Part shown: positions 6,124 through 13,188 of the stretch, one piece after another | Numbering within the stretch: the first letter of the stretch is position 1 | Layout: every line of letters starts with the position of its first letter | DNA from: a virus | Virus record (IMG/VR): IMGVR_UViG_3300046002_007228 | Coordinates: 1 to 39,136 of that record | Length of the DNA: 39,136 bases | Reading direction: 5' to 3' (one strand) | Translations under genes and position numbers: made by a program | The notes under the pieces: model-generated | Seen by the model: only the letters and a program-made list of their open reading frames with translations | Databases searched by the model: none | What the model was told of the DNA's origin: nothing

Positions 6124-6215
6124 TTACGGCCTCCGATTAATTCATAAACTCGAACGAGGCCGCAGACTGCGACACACAACAGCAGGGCAACCTCTGCCCA
6201 ATCAACTATGGTCAT
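6120..6215 (-). CDS. Single-TM micro-protein, 31 aa
   Basis: MTIVDWAEVALLLCVAVCGL spans most of a single membrane helix, then VRVYELIGGRK as a basic cytoplasmic end. AAGGAGG lies six bases before ATG 6215, one of the best ribosome sites here. Overlaps both neighbours by ATGA. A small inner-membrane peptide; regulatory or exclusion functions are known for such peptides in other phages, but this one is unassigned. Confidence 0.65.
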   Translation of the reverse strand: MTIVDWAEVALLLCVAVCGLVRVYELIGGRK

Positions 6216-6769
6216 GGCTTGGCCTCCTTGGCTGCGTCGATCACATAATTGGCAGGTAACTCGCACAGCACGCTGCCGACCGCACGCATCGCGTCGAACA
6301 GGTTTGCGTTCCATGCGGCTACATCAACATCACGCGATCCGACCTCGCCGTAGTTGCGCTGCATCTTTCCGAGTGCCGTGTGGATGTGCGCCAACTTGCT
6401 GACTAGCTCGGCGTCCAGCCTGTCAGGCTCTTGCTTCACTGCATTGAAGAACACTCCGCGCTTTGGTGGTGAAGGCTCTTGCTTCTCGGCAATAAACTTG
6501 ACAGAGCTGCAAAGGGCAGTCTTCAAGGCTGATTGCTCAACTTGGGTCAGATTCACAGGCTCTTGCTTCTCGGCCTCATACATGCCCAAGCGCGATTGCT
6601 CTGCCGTGAGGGCGGCTAGGGCGCGGTCGGATTCGTAGGCGGCTAGGGCTTTTCGCAGGGCGTCCAAGTCGCTCTGAAGAACAGGAGCAAAGTCCCGGTG
6701 CGGGTGGTATTCGCGCCCCATCTTTGGCGTGATAAGTTGCTTGGCGAGTTCGGCTAGCTTGGCGCTCAT
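6212..6769 (-). CDS. Hypothetical protein with repeated KQEP motifs
   Basis: 185 aa from ATG 6769, which overlaps the upstream stop (ATGA); longer in-frame starts would overlap that gene. Mostly helical: MSAKLAELAKQLITPK, then LQSDLDALRKALAAYESD. Three spaced EKQEP/VKQEP motifs in the middle look like linker repeats. The C-terminal third has a helical DAELVSKLAHIHTALGKM segment. KQEP repeats recur in small early phage proteins; no function is known to me. Confidence 0.7.
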   Translation of the reverse strand: MSAKLAELAKQLITPKMGREYHPHRDFAPVLQSDLDALRKALAAYESDRALAALTAEQSRLGMYEAEKQEPVNLTQVEQSALKTALCSSVKFIAEKQEPSPPKRGVFFNAVKQEPDRLDAELVSKLAHIHTALGKMQRNYGEVGSRDVDVAAWNANLFDAMRAVGSVLCELPANYVIDAAKEAKP

Positions 6770-6960
6770 GCTTCGTACCCATTCAGTTGATCGTGTTGGC
6801 CTGACCACTGGCAATCAAGGCATGAAGCCTTGGCGTTAGGGTCTTGCATCTTGATGCTGTGGCAATAGTGTTCGCCACTGTTTGCCATGTAGCTGGTTTC
6901 CTCGTACAAAACCACACGGTCGCCGCCGCATGATGGGCAAGTTAAAAGCTCGGCGCTCAT
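6766..6960 (-). CDS. Zinc-ribbon protein, 64 aa
   Basis: Two Cys knuckles: LLTCPSCGGDRVVLYEE near the start and ASCLDCQWSG near residue 48, about 40 residues apart, with His between. This is the layout of a small treble-clef or zinc ribbon. ATG 6960 overlaps the upstream stop. Probably a nucleic-acid- or protein-binding early protein. Confidence 0.7.
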   Translation of the reverse strand: MSAELLTCPSCGGDRVVLYEETSYMANSGEHYCHSIKMQDPNAKASCLDCQWSGQHDQLNGYEA

Positions 6961-7502
6961 TTGGCTGCTCCTGCGATGCCGTGCATGGCTTCGATGGCGC
7001 GTGCAAACTCGACGTTGGCCTGCCGCTCTGTTTCGTCAAGCGAATGCGGAATCCAGATTGCTGACTCAATTGCACCGATCTGCTGCTCCGTCAGTGGGGT
7101 CAGCGGCTCTTGCGCAGCAGGTGCTGGCTGCCCTGTAATAGCCGCTTGCCAAAGCTGCCAATGCGTGAACTCGTCGCCTTTGGAAATGAACTTCTCGAAC
7201 CGAATCCGCTCGGTCTGCTTGGCTTGGATGTCGTCAATACCATTGAACTGGATAAGCGGCTCTGCCTGTACTGGTAGCGGCAGGGGTGCCAAGCGATCAG
7301 CCTCAAACGCACGGCCAGCGTTGAACTGCTGGATTAGCTGAAGCTCAAAATCAGTGGGTGCCTGTGCGGCAATGGCCCCGCGAGCATATTCCCGCATTTG
7401 GTCGCCGGAATAGTAGGCCGACATTACAGCGGCTGGCAGGCTAGAGCTGAATGCGTAAATGCAGTCCTTCGGCAGAGGCGGCAGTGTGTCTTTGTTGCTC
7501 AT
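6957..7502 (-). CDS. Hypothetical early protein, 181 aa
   Basis: Starts MSNKDTLPPLPKDCIYAF and contains YYSGDQMREYARGAIAAQ, a phrase seen repeatedly in early proteins of temperate phages of proteobacteria, followed by DEFTHWQLWQAAITG and a C-terminal helical segment. The pieces look modular and shared with the KQEP-type neighbours, as though assembled by recombination. Overlaps neighbours by ATGA on both sides. Confidence 0.7.
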   Translation of the reverse strand: MSNKDTLPPLPKDCIYAFSSSLPAAVMSAYYSGDQMREYARGAIAAQAPTDFELQLIQQFNAGRAFEADRLAPLPLPVQAEPLIQFNGIDDIQAKQTERIRFEKFISKGDEFTHWQLWQAAITGQPAPAAQEPLTPLTEQQIGAIESAIWIPHSLDETERQANVEFARAIEAMHGIAGAAK

Positions 7503-7702
7503 TTGAGATATTCCTTGGCTGCGGTCATAGCCGTGCGTTGATCGTCATGTTCAAAGCGCTCATCTTCAAAAGCTGCGGCCATCTGCACAATCAGGGCGTG
7601 TTGCCGACGGATCACTGCGGCAATCTGGCCCGCACCGACTACGCTGGTATTTGCGGCCAACGTGCTGGCGTACTCAAGAGCTTCGTGCGTTTTTTGTGTC
7701 AT
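7499..7702 (-). CDS. Helical protein, 67 aa
   Basis: MTQKTHEALEYASTLAANTS begins an almost wholly helical protein containing IRRQHALIVQMAAAFEDER. Overlaps both neighbours (ATGA). Unknown function. Confidence 0.65.
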   Translation of the reverse strand: MTQKTHEALEYASTLAANTSVVGAGQIAAVIRRQHALIVQMAAAFEDERFEHDDQRTAMTAAKEYLK

Positions 7703-7851
7703 TGCTGCCGCTCCTGTTGCTGCTGCCGTTCGTGGTCATCTTGCTCAAACGCTGCGGCGAGGTAGTCGTATTCCGGATCGTCTTGCTCGAAGTCCGGGAT
7801 GGGCTGGCGCTTGGCTTTTGCCTGTGCGCTGTGTTTTGATTGGCTTGCCAT
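7699..7851 (-). CDS. Gln/Asp-rich micro-protein, 50 aa
   Basis: MASQSKHSAQAKAKRQPIPD is basic; the second half (FEQDDPEYDYLAAAFEQDDH) is acidic, followed by a Gln/Arg-rich tail of about ten residues. Likely disordered. ATG 7851 and the stop at 7699 overlap both neighbours in the usual ATGA way, which supports it as a gene despite its size. Confidence 0.6.
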   Translation of the reverse strand: MASQSKHSAQAKAKRQPIPDFEQDDPEYDYLAAAFEQDDHERQQQQERQQ

Positions 7852-8066
7852 CACTTGTCACTCCTGTGGCTATCGCGGATTGATTGAGCCAGCATGAAAA
7901 GCCCCTCAACGTCCGTAAGCGCTGCGTCAAACCGAATTCGCGCTAGGTGCTTGATCTGCCGCAGAGCATGGCGCTCTGGCATTTCGTTGGTGATGTTTTC
8001 GCCAAAGTTGGCAAGCTCGGCCAACACAAACACGGCGCGTTCTGCAAGGCTTTGTTGTTCGCTCAT
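7851..8066 (-). CDS. Helical protein, 71 aa
   Basis: MSEQQSLAERAVFVLAELAN, then MPERHALRQIKHLARIRFDA, then a third helix with GLFMLAQSIRDSH: a three-helix bundle without recognised motif. Overlaps both neighbours by ATGA. Confidence 0.65.
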   Translation of the reverse strand: MSEQQSLAERAVFVLAELANFGENITNEMPERHALRQIKHLARIRFDAALTDVEGLFMLAQSIRDSHRSDK

Positions 8067-8329
8067 GGCTTTGCCTCCGCCTTGGTAATTGCTGCGCGGG
8101 CCGAGTCGAATTCGGCTGCGTGCTGCACCTTGGTTTGCACGTTGATGACTGTGAGCAAGCCCTTCAGAGCGGCCAGCATGTCAGGGGCGGCGGCGATCAG
8201 GTGGGCGTCGGCTTCGTTCGTGTTGAGTTCATACACTACGGTCGATCCGTCCTTGCCGTAAACCTGCTCGCTTTGGGCGCAGGCTGTCCAAGGTCCAGGC
8301 GTGTGGCCGCCATCATTGCGGGCGCTCAT
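8063..8329 (-). CDS. Phage early protein with HTPGPW and EADAHLIAAAPDML signatures
   Basis: 88 aa. N-terminal GHTPGPWTACAQSEQVYG, then TNEADAHLIAAAPDMLAAL. This two-part signature is very widespread among phages and prophages of proteobacteria and actinobacteria, but the family has no established function that I know. It starts two bases after the previous stop. Confidence 0.75.
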   Translation of the reverse strand: MSARNDGGHTPGPWTACAQSEQVYGKDGSTVVYELNTNEADAHLIAAAPDMLAALKGLLTVINVQTKVQHAAEFDSARAAITKAEAKP

Positions 8330-8331
8330 GC

Positions 8332-8547
8332 TTACTCGCCTCCGAAAAGGTCGGCGGTTTGGCTGTCGGCTGACGATTTGGCTGAAGCTATGTAGTCGTC
8401 AATTTCTGTTTCCCATTCGTCAGTGGCAACAATGCCGTGTTCGAGGAATACCAAGCCTTTCAGGGCTTGATAGCGCGCTGCGTCCTGCTTCTGCTTCGCT
8501 GCCTCAAGATCGGCGCGGCTTGCAAACATGCTCATTGAAAGTTTCAT
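8332..8547 (-). CDS. Hypothetical protein, 71 aa
   Basis: MKLSMSMFASRADLEAAKQK gives a basic helical start; DEWETEIDDYIASAKSSADS is an acidic second half. AAGGAG precedes ATG 8547 with a spacing of seven bases. Unknown function; sits after the recombination module in the leftward operon. Confidence 0.65.
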   Translation of the reverse strand: MKLSMSMFASRADLEAAKQKQDAARYQALKGLVFLEHGIVATDEWETEIDDYIASAKSSADSQTADLFGGE

Positions 8548-8563
8548 GATTTCTCCTTTGGGG

Positions 8564-9760
8564 TCAGGCCGTCACCGTCTCAGCGACGGAGCAGGCCAGA
8601 ACGTGGGCGCTGACGCCCGAGCAGATGGCGGGGAATTCGCTTTCGAGGAAGTAATTGCCTTCGAAGCCAAGGCCGGCGAGGAATTCAGCGGTCATCGTGA
8701 AGCCAAGCCTGGCGTTGATTTGTTCGAGCGTCAGGGCCGGCGCTGGGGCGACTCGGCGGGCAACTGCGCGGCGGGCGGCTACCGGCGCAGGCCGGGCGGC
8801 GAGTTCGGCGGCGGCGACTGCTTCCTCGGCTTCGCGGATCAGTCGCGCCGCATCTTCAGCAACTCGGCGGGCTTCGGCTTCGACCTTATCGCGCTCGGCC
8901 CGCTCGGCTGCTTCCTTGGCATCATCAAGCGCCTTCTGCTGCGCGGCGATGGCTGCGGCTTGCTCATCCATGGCCCGCTGCATGTCGGCCATCTTGCGGG
9001 CTGCTGCGGCTTGCTCTGCTGCCAGCTTGGCGGCTTGCTCGGCAACCTGGGCGGCGTGTGCCCGCTGTTGCTCGGCAATCGCTGCGGCGGCTGCGGCTTG
9101 CTCTGCGGCGATGCGGGCGTTTTCGATGCGCTGCGCCTCGACTGCTGCGACTTCAGCTTCGCGGGCAATGGCGGCGGCGCACATGGCCTGCATGGCTTCG
9201 ATAGCTTGAACCTGGGCGTGCTTGGCCTCGTCGGCAAACTCTTCCCATGTGCCATCGTCGGCCTTGATGGCGATCAGCAATTGAATGCCGGCATCAATGC
9301 GGACGGATGGCAAGCCCTGCGCCTTGGTGACGCAATCGGTGATGCTCTTGATGCGGGCGCGGAAGCCTGCGACACGTTCGGCGGCGATGCGCTCACGCTC
9401 AAGGCGCTCATCTTCGCGGCGCTTCTCGTCGGCTTTGATCTGCGCATCAATGGGAGTTTCAAGGCTTAGAATCTCGGCGGCAATGCGCTTTGCTTCGTCG
9501 TCAATCTTGCGGCCAAACTCGACGGCAGGGCCTTTCAGTTCCTTGCGCTTGGACTCCAGGCCAGTGCGCAGCTTGACCAACTCCATGCGGGCGGCGCGGG
9601 CAGCTTTGTCGCCTGCCGTAGTGGCCAGGTCAAAAGCGGCGCCTGTGTAGCGCTTGCGCAGTTCGGACAATGCAGCCTCGGTGCGGCTGTACTCGACCAA
9701 GACTGAGCCGTTATTGATTTCGGCGCGGTCTACCAGTTCATCAGCAATTTCGTGTGTCAT
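8564..9760 (-). CDS. Long Ala-rich coiled-coil protein of the recombination module
   Basis: 398 aa. The N-terminal 100 residues have TEAALSELRKRYTGAAFDL and a helical GLESKRKELKGPAVEFGRKI; residues 100-310 are a nearly continuous Ala/Glu/Gln/Arg coiled coil; the C-terminal domain carries LTLEQINARLGFTMTAEFLA and Cys residues. Long coiled-coil proteins of this kind are common beside Erf/RecT and YqaJ genes in temperate phages and are thought to help recombination, but no catalytic motif is visible. Strong codon periodicity in this Ala-rich gene opens a 313-codon frame on the other strand that I reject. Confidence 0.78.
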   Translation of the reverse strand: MTHEIADELVDRAEINNGSVLVEYSRTEAALSELRKRYTGAAFDLATTAGDKAARAARMELVKLRTGLESKRKELKGPAVEFGRKIDDEAKRIAAEILSLETPIDAQIKADEKRREDERLERERIAAERVAGFRARIKSITDCVTKAQGLPSVRIDAGIQLLIAIKADDGTWEEFADEAKHAQVQAIEAMQAMCAAAIAREAEVAAVEAQRIENARIAAEQAAAAAAIAEQQRAHAAQVAEQAAKLAAEQAAAARKMADMQRAMDEQAAAIAAQQKALDDAKEAAERAERDKVEAEARRVAEDAARLIREAEEAVAAAELAARPAPVAARRAVARRVAPAPALTLEQINARLGFTMTAEFLAGLGFEGNYFLESEFPAICSGVSAHVLACSVAETVTA

Positions 9761-9769
9761 TTGGGGCTT

Positions 9770-10459
9770 TCAGAATTCGAGGGAAAGTTCAGGGATTTCG
9801 CGGGGTGTTACTGCTGCGGGGAGATTTGGAGCAGCTTCAATGCCGCTCAGTTTTGCGGTCAGCGAGTTGACGCGGCGCAAGAATGCGATTAGGTCGGCTT
9901 CAAGCTCTTCAATCACATCGTCATCGCGGTTGATGCGGATCACGGTCAGGTCGCGGCCAATGCCGACCAAATCGGGCGCCCAAAGTATGAGGTCGCACCA
10001 CTGCCGGCCCAAGAGCCACATAGCGCCGTTGCACTGGTCAACATAGGCGGAAATATCGCCATCAACCACGGCAGTAAAAAGCGTGTCGCTGCTGACCATG
10101 GTCTTGATTTCGACAATGCCGGCATCACCCACAAGGCCGTCCACCGAAATACCGAAATTGCCGTCATCGGTCTTGATGAATCCGGCCTCTTCGACCCATG
10201 CGCCGGTCTTGGATTCGTAGGCGGCGCGGGCAAGCGGCTCTTGCTCGGTGCCTTGGCGCATCGCGTCATTTACAAACACCTTGGGCGCTTTGCCGCCGAC
10301 GCGCTCGCGTGCCAGGTCGCGGGCGTAGCTGTCTTGCTTGCCGCTGGGCTTGCCGGTCTTGAGCTTGTCGCGGGCATCACGGAAGCGCGAGCCGGTGATA
10401 ACACCGACACGGCGGGCTAACCATTCTTCGCTGCCTTGGGGGTCGCTATAGATAATCAT
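9770..10459 (-). CDS. YqaJ / lambda-Exo family 5'-3' exonuclease
   Basis: 229 aa, close to lambda Exo (226). Motifs in order: GVITGSRFRDARD (19-31), GTEQEPLARAAYE (70-82), and the PD-(D/E)xK core SVDGLVGDAGIVEIKTM with Asp107, Glu117 and Lys119, then the QCNGAMWLLGRQWCDLI helix. It should resect dsDNA ends to give 3' overhangs for the annealing protein encoded just upstream. ATG 10459 overlaps that gene's stop (ATGA). The pair forms a phage SynExo-type recombination system. Confidence 0.88.
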   Translation of the reverse strand: MIIYSDPQGSEEWLARRVGVITGSRFRDARDKLKTGKPSGKQDSYARDLARERVGGKAPKVFVNDAMRQGTEQEPLARAAYESKTGAWVEEAGFIKTDDGNFGISVDGLVGDAGIVEIKTMVSSDTLFTAVVDGDISAYVDQCNGAMWLLGRQWCDLILWAPDLVGIGRDLTVIRINRDDDVIEELEADLIAFLRRVNSLTAKLSGIEAAPNLPAAVTPREIPELSLEF

Positions 10460-11205
10460 TGCGCTGCCTCGTCTGCTTTCGCTGCTGCTGCTTTCAGTGC
10501 CTTGGCGTGAGTCGCCCAAAACTTCGGCGGGGGCGGTTCTTTTTCATAGCGAGCCTTGAGGGCTGCTGTGCCGTCCATCGCCGCAGCGCGGAACACATCA
10601 AGCAGCGGGTCATCTGCCGGCGCCTGCGAGCCGTTGCCGTCGCTGTCTTCGCCACCCTCGGCCACGCCAGTGATTGCCTTCAGCGTGTAGCGCTCCAAGT
10701 AGCTGATCGTCGAAGCGCGGGCTTGAATCGTGCTTTTCGCGCCGCCAGCGTCAGGCGGGCCACCCATTGAAACGGTTTCAGCGTGGCCGGCTGCGTGCTT
10801 GAGCGTGCAGGTGACTTCAAGCCAATCCTTTTCATCCTTGGTCAGCTTCCAGCTTGCAGACAAGCCATTGCGGGACAGCGCAGGGGTCACGGCGTCGACC
10901 ACGCTGAAAAGCTCGGCGTAGCTCTTGCCGCTCAGCGGGCCGGCAGTCACAGCGCGATTCTTGACGATGCGGATAGCTTCAGCCTTGAACGCGGCAAACG
11001 CGGCGTTGTACAGCTTCTCGGACTCGCGCTTGTCGTGCCGCTCGACCAAATCCATCATCTTTTCGATCTGGTCAAGGCTTGCGCCTTTGCCCATCATCGC
11101 CATCATCATGCCGACCGGCGAAGAGTCGGCCAGGGCTACCGGCATTGCTGCGGGTGCTGGGGCGGGTGCAAGCTCAAGGCTTACGGCTTCAGTGATTGCG
11201 TTCAT
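10456..11205 (-). CDS. erf: Erf-family single-strand annealing protein
   Basis: 249 aa. It carries the Erf core: EKLYNAAFAAFKAEAIRIVK, SYAELFSVVDAVTPALSRNG (family motif around the YAxL...vtpaL region), then TLKHAAGHAETVSMGGPPD and STISYLERYTLKAITGVA. The C-terminus is Lys/Ala-rich. It anneals complementary single strands, working with the nuclease downstream; P22 uses the Erf protein to circularise its genome, and this phage probably does likewise. GGAG six bases before ATG 11205 fixes the start; the frame stays open upstream to 11274. Confidence 0.87.
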   Translation of the reverse strand: MNAITEAVSLELAPAPAPAAMPVALADSSPVGMMMAMMGKGASLDQIEKMMDLVERHDKRESEKLYNAAFAAFKAEAIRIVKNRAVTAGPLSGKSYAELFSVVDAVTPALSRNGLSASWKLTKDEKDWLEVTCTLKHAAGHAETVSMGGPPDAGGAKSTIQARASTISYLERYTLKAITGVAEGGEDSDGNGSQAPADDPLLDVFRAAAMDGTAALKARYEKEPPPPKFWATHAKALKAAAAKADEAAQ

Positions 11206-11206
11206 T

Positions 11207-11302
11207 TCAAACTCCGGTAAATTGGTGGGAACCCCCGGCGCAACTCGGGCTTTTGCAGGCGTCAACATCAGCACGGCGCACTAAATCCCTGCTCACCGGC
11301 AT
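11207..11302 (-). CDS. Possible micro-ORF of 31 aa upstream of erf
   Basis: ATG 11302 to TGA at 11207-11209, ending one base before the erf start. It begins MPVSRDLVRRADVDACKSPS. There is no clear ribosome site; its start sits in a small inverted repeat (CCGGC/GCCGG, 11297-11312). It could be a translated leader of erf or nothing. This 120-base stretch otherwise shows no gene. Confidence 0.25.
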   Translation of the reverse strand: MPVSRDLVRRADVDACKSPSCAGGSHQFTGV

Positions 11303-11326
11303 GCTTGCCGGGCTTCCCGTTGATCG

Positions 11327-11434
11327 TTAAAGCAGCGCGGCCAGCAGGCCCACTGCAAGGGGCAAGAGACACAGGCCGATAGCAAAGCCCATGTGCAGCG
11401 CGTCTTGTGTTTCGGGGTCAAGCTCGGGGCTCAT
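11327..11434 (-). CDS. Single-TM micro-protein, 35 aa
   Basis: MSPELDPETQDALHMGFAIG, then a hydrophobic stretch of Leu/Ala/Val to the C-terminus: a tail-anchored peptide with an acidic N-terminus. ATG 11434 overlaps the upstream stop (ATGA); no strong ribosome site, so translation probably depends on coupling. It directly follows a Cys-rich membrane protein, and the two may act together. Confidence 0.55.
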   Translation of the reverse strand: MSPELDPETQDALHMGFAIGLCLLPLAVGLLAALL

Positions 11435-11817
11435 TGCTGCGACCCCATGATCCGCATTGCAACCAACACAATGCAGACCACAACCACGCCGGCAAACATG
11501 GCTAGCGGCTCACGGAGCGTCTTCTTGAACTCAGCCCAAGACAAGCCAGGGCGGGCGGGCTTGCCGTCATCGGCTCCAATCTCCGTTCCACACTCTGCAG
11601 GGCATGGTGCGCAGTTGCACTTGTCGCCTTGGTCGCAATTCCCGGTGCAAGCATTCACCAGCCGCGTCATGTGCGGCAAGTGCCACGCTTCGGTTTCTTC
11701 CCACTGCTTGCGGGCGCGGTCTGAGCGGGTGTCAATCTCAGCCGTCCGAAGATCGGCCATGTTCTTGATGGCCCAATCTGCAACGTCGTCGGCCATGTCG
11801 TGATTGATAGTGTTCAT
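11431..11817 (-). CDS. Cys-rich, C-terminally membrane-anchored protein
   Basis: 128 aa. Residues 1-50 are helical and acidic (DMADDVADWAIKNMADLRT). A knot of seven Cys lies near 57-76 (CTGNCDQGDKCNCAPCPAEC), then a linker and a C-terminal TM helix near 107-122 (FAGVVVVCIVLVAMRI). The Cys spacing suggests a metal cluster or disulfides on the opposite face from the short tail. Unknown function. Overlaps both neighbours by ATGA. Confidence 0.65.
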   Translation of the reverse strand: MNTINHDMADDVADWAIKNMADLRTAEIDTRSDRARKQWEETEAWHLPHMTRLVNACTGNCDQGDKCNCAPCPAECGTEIGADDGKPARPGLSWAEFKKTLREPLAMFAGVVVVCIVLVAMRIMGSQQ

Positions 11818-12011
11818 GCTGTTGCTCCGGTTGCTTTGCTGGCTTCGGTGCGCTCATTCAGAACGCGGGCGGTGTCTTTGGTGAATTCGCTGTCGGGGGC
11901 GTGGCCGAACCACTCGCAGGCCGCGACAACACCGAGTTCACGAATGGCGTTTTCAAACCTGTCCACGGGGGTGCGCTCTTCAACAAGGCCGGGAGTGTGT
12001 GTGGCGCTCAT
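11814..12011 (-). CDS. Hypothetical protein, 65 aa
   Basis: [20 protein letters not shown] then NAIRELGVVAACEWFGHAPD and FTKDTARVLNERTEAS: small, helical, with one Trp-Phe-Gly motif. Overlaps both neighbours (ATGA). Unknown function. Confidence 0.65.
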   Translation of the reverse strand: MSATHTPGLVEERTPVDRFENAIRELGVVAACEWFGHAPDSEFTKDTARVLNERTEASKATGATA

Positions 12012-12346
12012 GCTGCGGCCCCGATAGCGATAGACAGAGACTCGTCAGCGCCCTGCGCGATGGCGTGGGCAAGCGCCTCCTTTTGCCATGTCTTGATCAG
12101 GTCGGCATGAACCGATTCAAGATCAAAGGCGCGGCCACCGAACCAAAAGCACTCAAGCGGCACATCCTCAAAGCTGCTGTCTTCGTCCAAGCCCTTGGCC
12201 TTGTATTCAACGCGGACAGAGTTCCCGCCAAACGTGGCAGGGAAGATCGCGCAGCCCTTGAGCGGCGCAACGCTGTCGTTTGAGTGGTTGTGAATCCACG
12301 CCTCAAGGCCGGCGATCACTACTGCGGGGTTTGCTGCTGCGTTCAT
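12008..12346 (-). CDS. Hypothetical protein, 112 aa
   Basis: [20 protein letters not shown], a strand-rich middle ([20 protein letters not shown]), [20 protein letters not shown] and a helical end. Alpha/beta, no recognised domain. Overlaps both neighbours (ATGA). Second gene of the leftward operon. Confidence 0.65.
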   Translation of the reverse strand: MNAAANPAVVIAGLEAWIHNHSNDSVAPLKGCAIFPATFGGNSVRVEYKAKGLDEDSSFEDVPLECFWFGGRAFDLESVHADLIKTWQKEALAHAIAQGADESLSIAIGAAA

Positions 12347-12984
12347 GCTGCCACCTCAACAACTTCAAACGCGCGACCATCGGCGCGAGCCATGCCGAGG
12401 ATGAACTCTTTGTGAGCCCGCCAAAACCGCAGCGCGTCTTTGCCATCCATCGCCGCAATCTCAGCATCATCAAATGCCGCCCACTCGGCCAGCGAGGCAA
12501 ACTGACAGCCGATTTGCATGTGAGCATCGGCAATCGTGACTTGCCATTTCAGGCCGCTTAGCTGGATCGGTGTACGGGTGATCGGAGCGCCGTTATTCCA
12601 CTTGGCATCGCGCAGGTAGGCATCGCTCAGGTTGGCATCGCGCAGGTAGGCACCGCTCAGGTTGGCACCGCTCAGGTTGGCATCGCTCAGGTTGGCATCG
12701 CGCAGGTAGGCACCGCTCAGGTTGGCACCGCTCAGGTTGGCATCGCTCAGGTTGGCATCGCGCAGGTAGGCACCGCTCAGGTTGGCACCGTTCAGGTTGG
12801 CACCGCGCAGGTAGGCATCGCTCAGGTAGGCACCGCTCAGGTTGGCATCGCTCAGGTTGGCATCGCTCTTAACCGCCTGCTCCAGAGCGTGGCGCATTGC
12901 CATGCCGCTATCGAGGCCATCAGGTAACTCGCACTCAAAAAGGACTGTGCTGGAATTCCAGCGGCTTACGATTTGCTGTTTCAT
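12343..12984 (-). CDS. Pentapeptide-repeat protein, first gene of the leftward operon
   Basis: 213 aa. A short N-terminal domain (about 1-38) precedes roughly 17 tandem pentapeptides A(N/Y)L(S/R/N)(D/G) at residues 39-128, which should fold as a right-handed quadrilateral beta-helix. A C-terminal domain of about 85 residues follows ([18 protein letters not shown]...). Such helices mimic B-form DNA in the Qnr/MfpA gyrase-protection proteins, so a gyrase- or nuclease-directed function at early infection is a reasonable but unproven idea. GGAG six bases before ATG 12984. The helix coding region contains exact 60-bp repeats. Confidence 0.88.
   Translation of the reverse strand: MKQQIVSRWNSSTVLFECELPDGLDSGMAMRHALEQAVKSDANLSDANLSGAYLSDAYLRGANLNGANLSGAYLRDANLSDANLSGANLSGAYLRDANLSDANLSGANLSGAYLRDANLSDAYLRDAKWNNGAPITRTPIQLSGLKWQVTIADAHMQIGCQFASLAEWAAFDDAEIAAMDGKDALRFWRAHKEFILGMARADGRAFEVVEVAA
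12619..12790. repeat. Exact 60-bp tandem repeat, nearly three copies, inside the pentapeptide gene
   Basis: Bases 12661-12720 and 12721-12780 are identical, and the period continues into 12619-12660 and to 12790. Each unit encodes 20 residues, that is four pentapeptides or one full turn of the beta-helix. Outside this block the 15-base units are degenerate. Confidence 0.9.
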
Positions 12985-13001
12985 CTGCTGCTCCTTCGTT
13001 A

Positions 13002-13014
13002 GCTCTTTTTGAGC
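13002..13014 (-). promoter_or_regulatory. BoxB-like hairpin in the leftward operon leader
   Basis: On the minus strand GCTC-AAAAA-GAGC sits between the promoter and the first gene. The short stem with a five-base purine loop recalls the boxB part of lambdoid nut sites. No convincing boxA is seen and no N-like gene is recognised, so this is tentative. Confidence 0.25.
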
Positions 13015-13023
13015 CGATGACGA

Positions 13024-13052
13024 AGTATGGCAAAACTTTGTGAATCAAGCAA
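13024..13052 (-). promoter_or_regulatory. Leftward early promoter (pL-like) with overlapping operator
   Basis: Minus strand: -35 TTGCTT (complement 13047-13052), 17-base spacer, -10 CATACT (13024-13029). The spacer holds GCAAAACTTTGTGA (13030-13043), the same 14-mer found in the cro promoter, and ATCAAGCAA (13044-13052) overlaps the -35. TTTTGCG at 13059-13065 is an inverted half-site. It drives the operon beginning at 12984. The rest of 12985-13188 (about 200 bases) holds the leader and the region upstream of the plus-strand gene at 13189; I see no strong rightward promoter there. Confidence 0.6.
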
Positions 13053-13188
13053 GCATTATTTTGCGATGTTGCAGATAAATTTGATGGCCCAGCGGTCCAG
13101 GTGCCAACTATTCACACTCGGGGTTTACATCTACCGCTATCAAAATTTAGCGTGGCAACCTGTTGAGTCAAAAAACCAGGGGTCTTAG

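Noticed and set aside
8528-9469. 313-codon Gly/Leu-rich open frame on the plus strand
   Set aside because: Complement of the Ala-rich coiled-coil gene; composition is the mirror of that repeat-like sequence, and it is alone against the leftward operon.
12603-12868. Regular short repeats that might be taken for a CRISPR array
   Set aside because: The units are contiguous 15-base codons of pentapeptides with no unique spacers; no cas genes are present.
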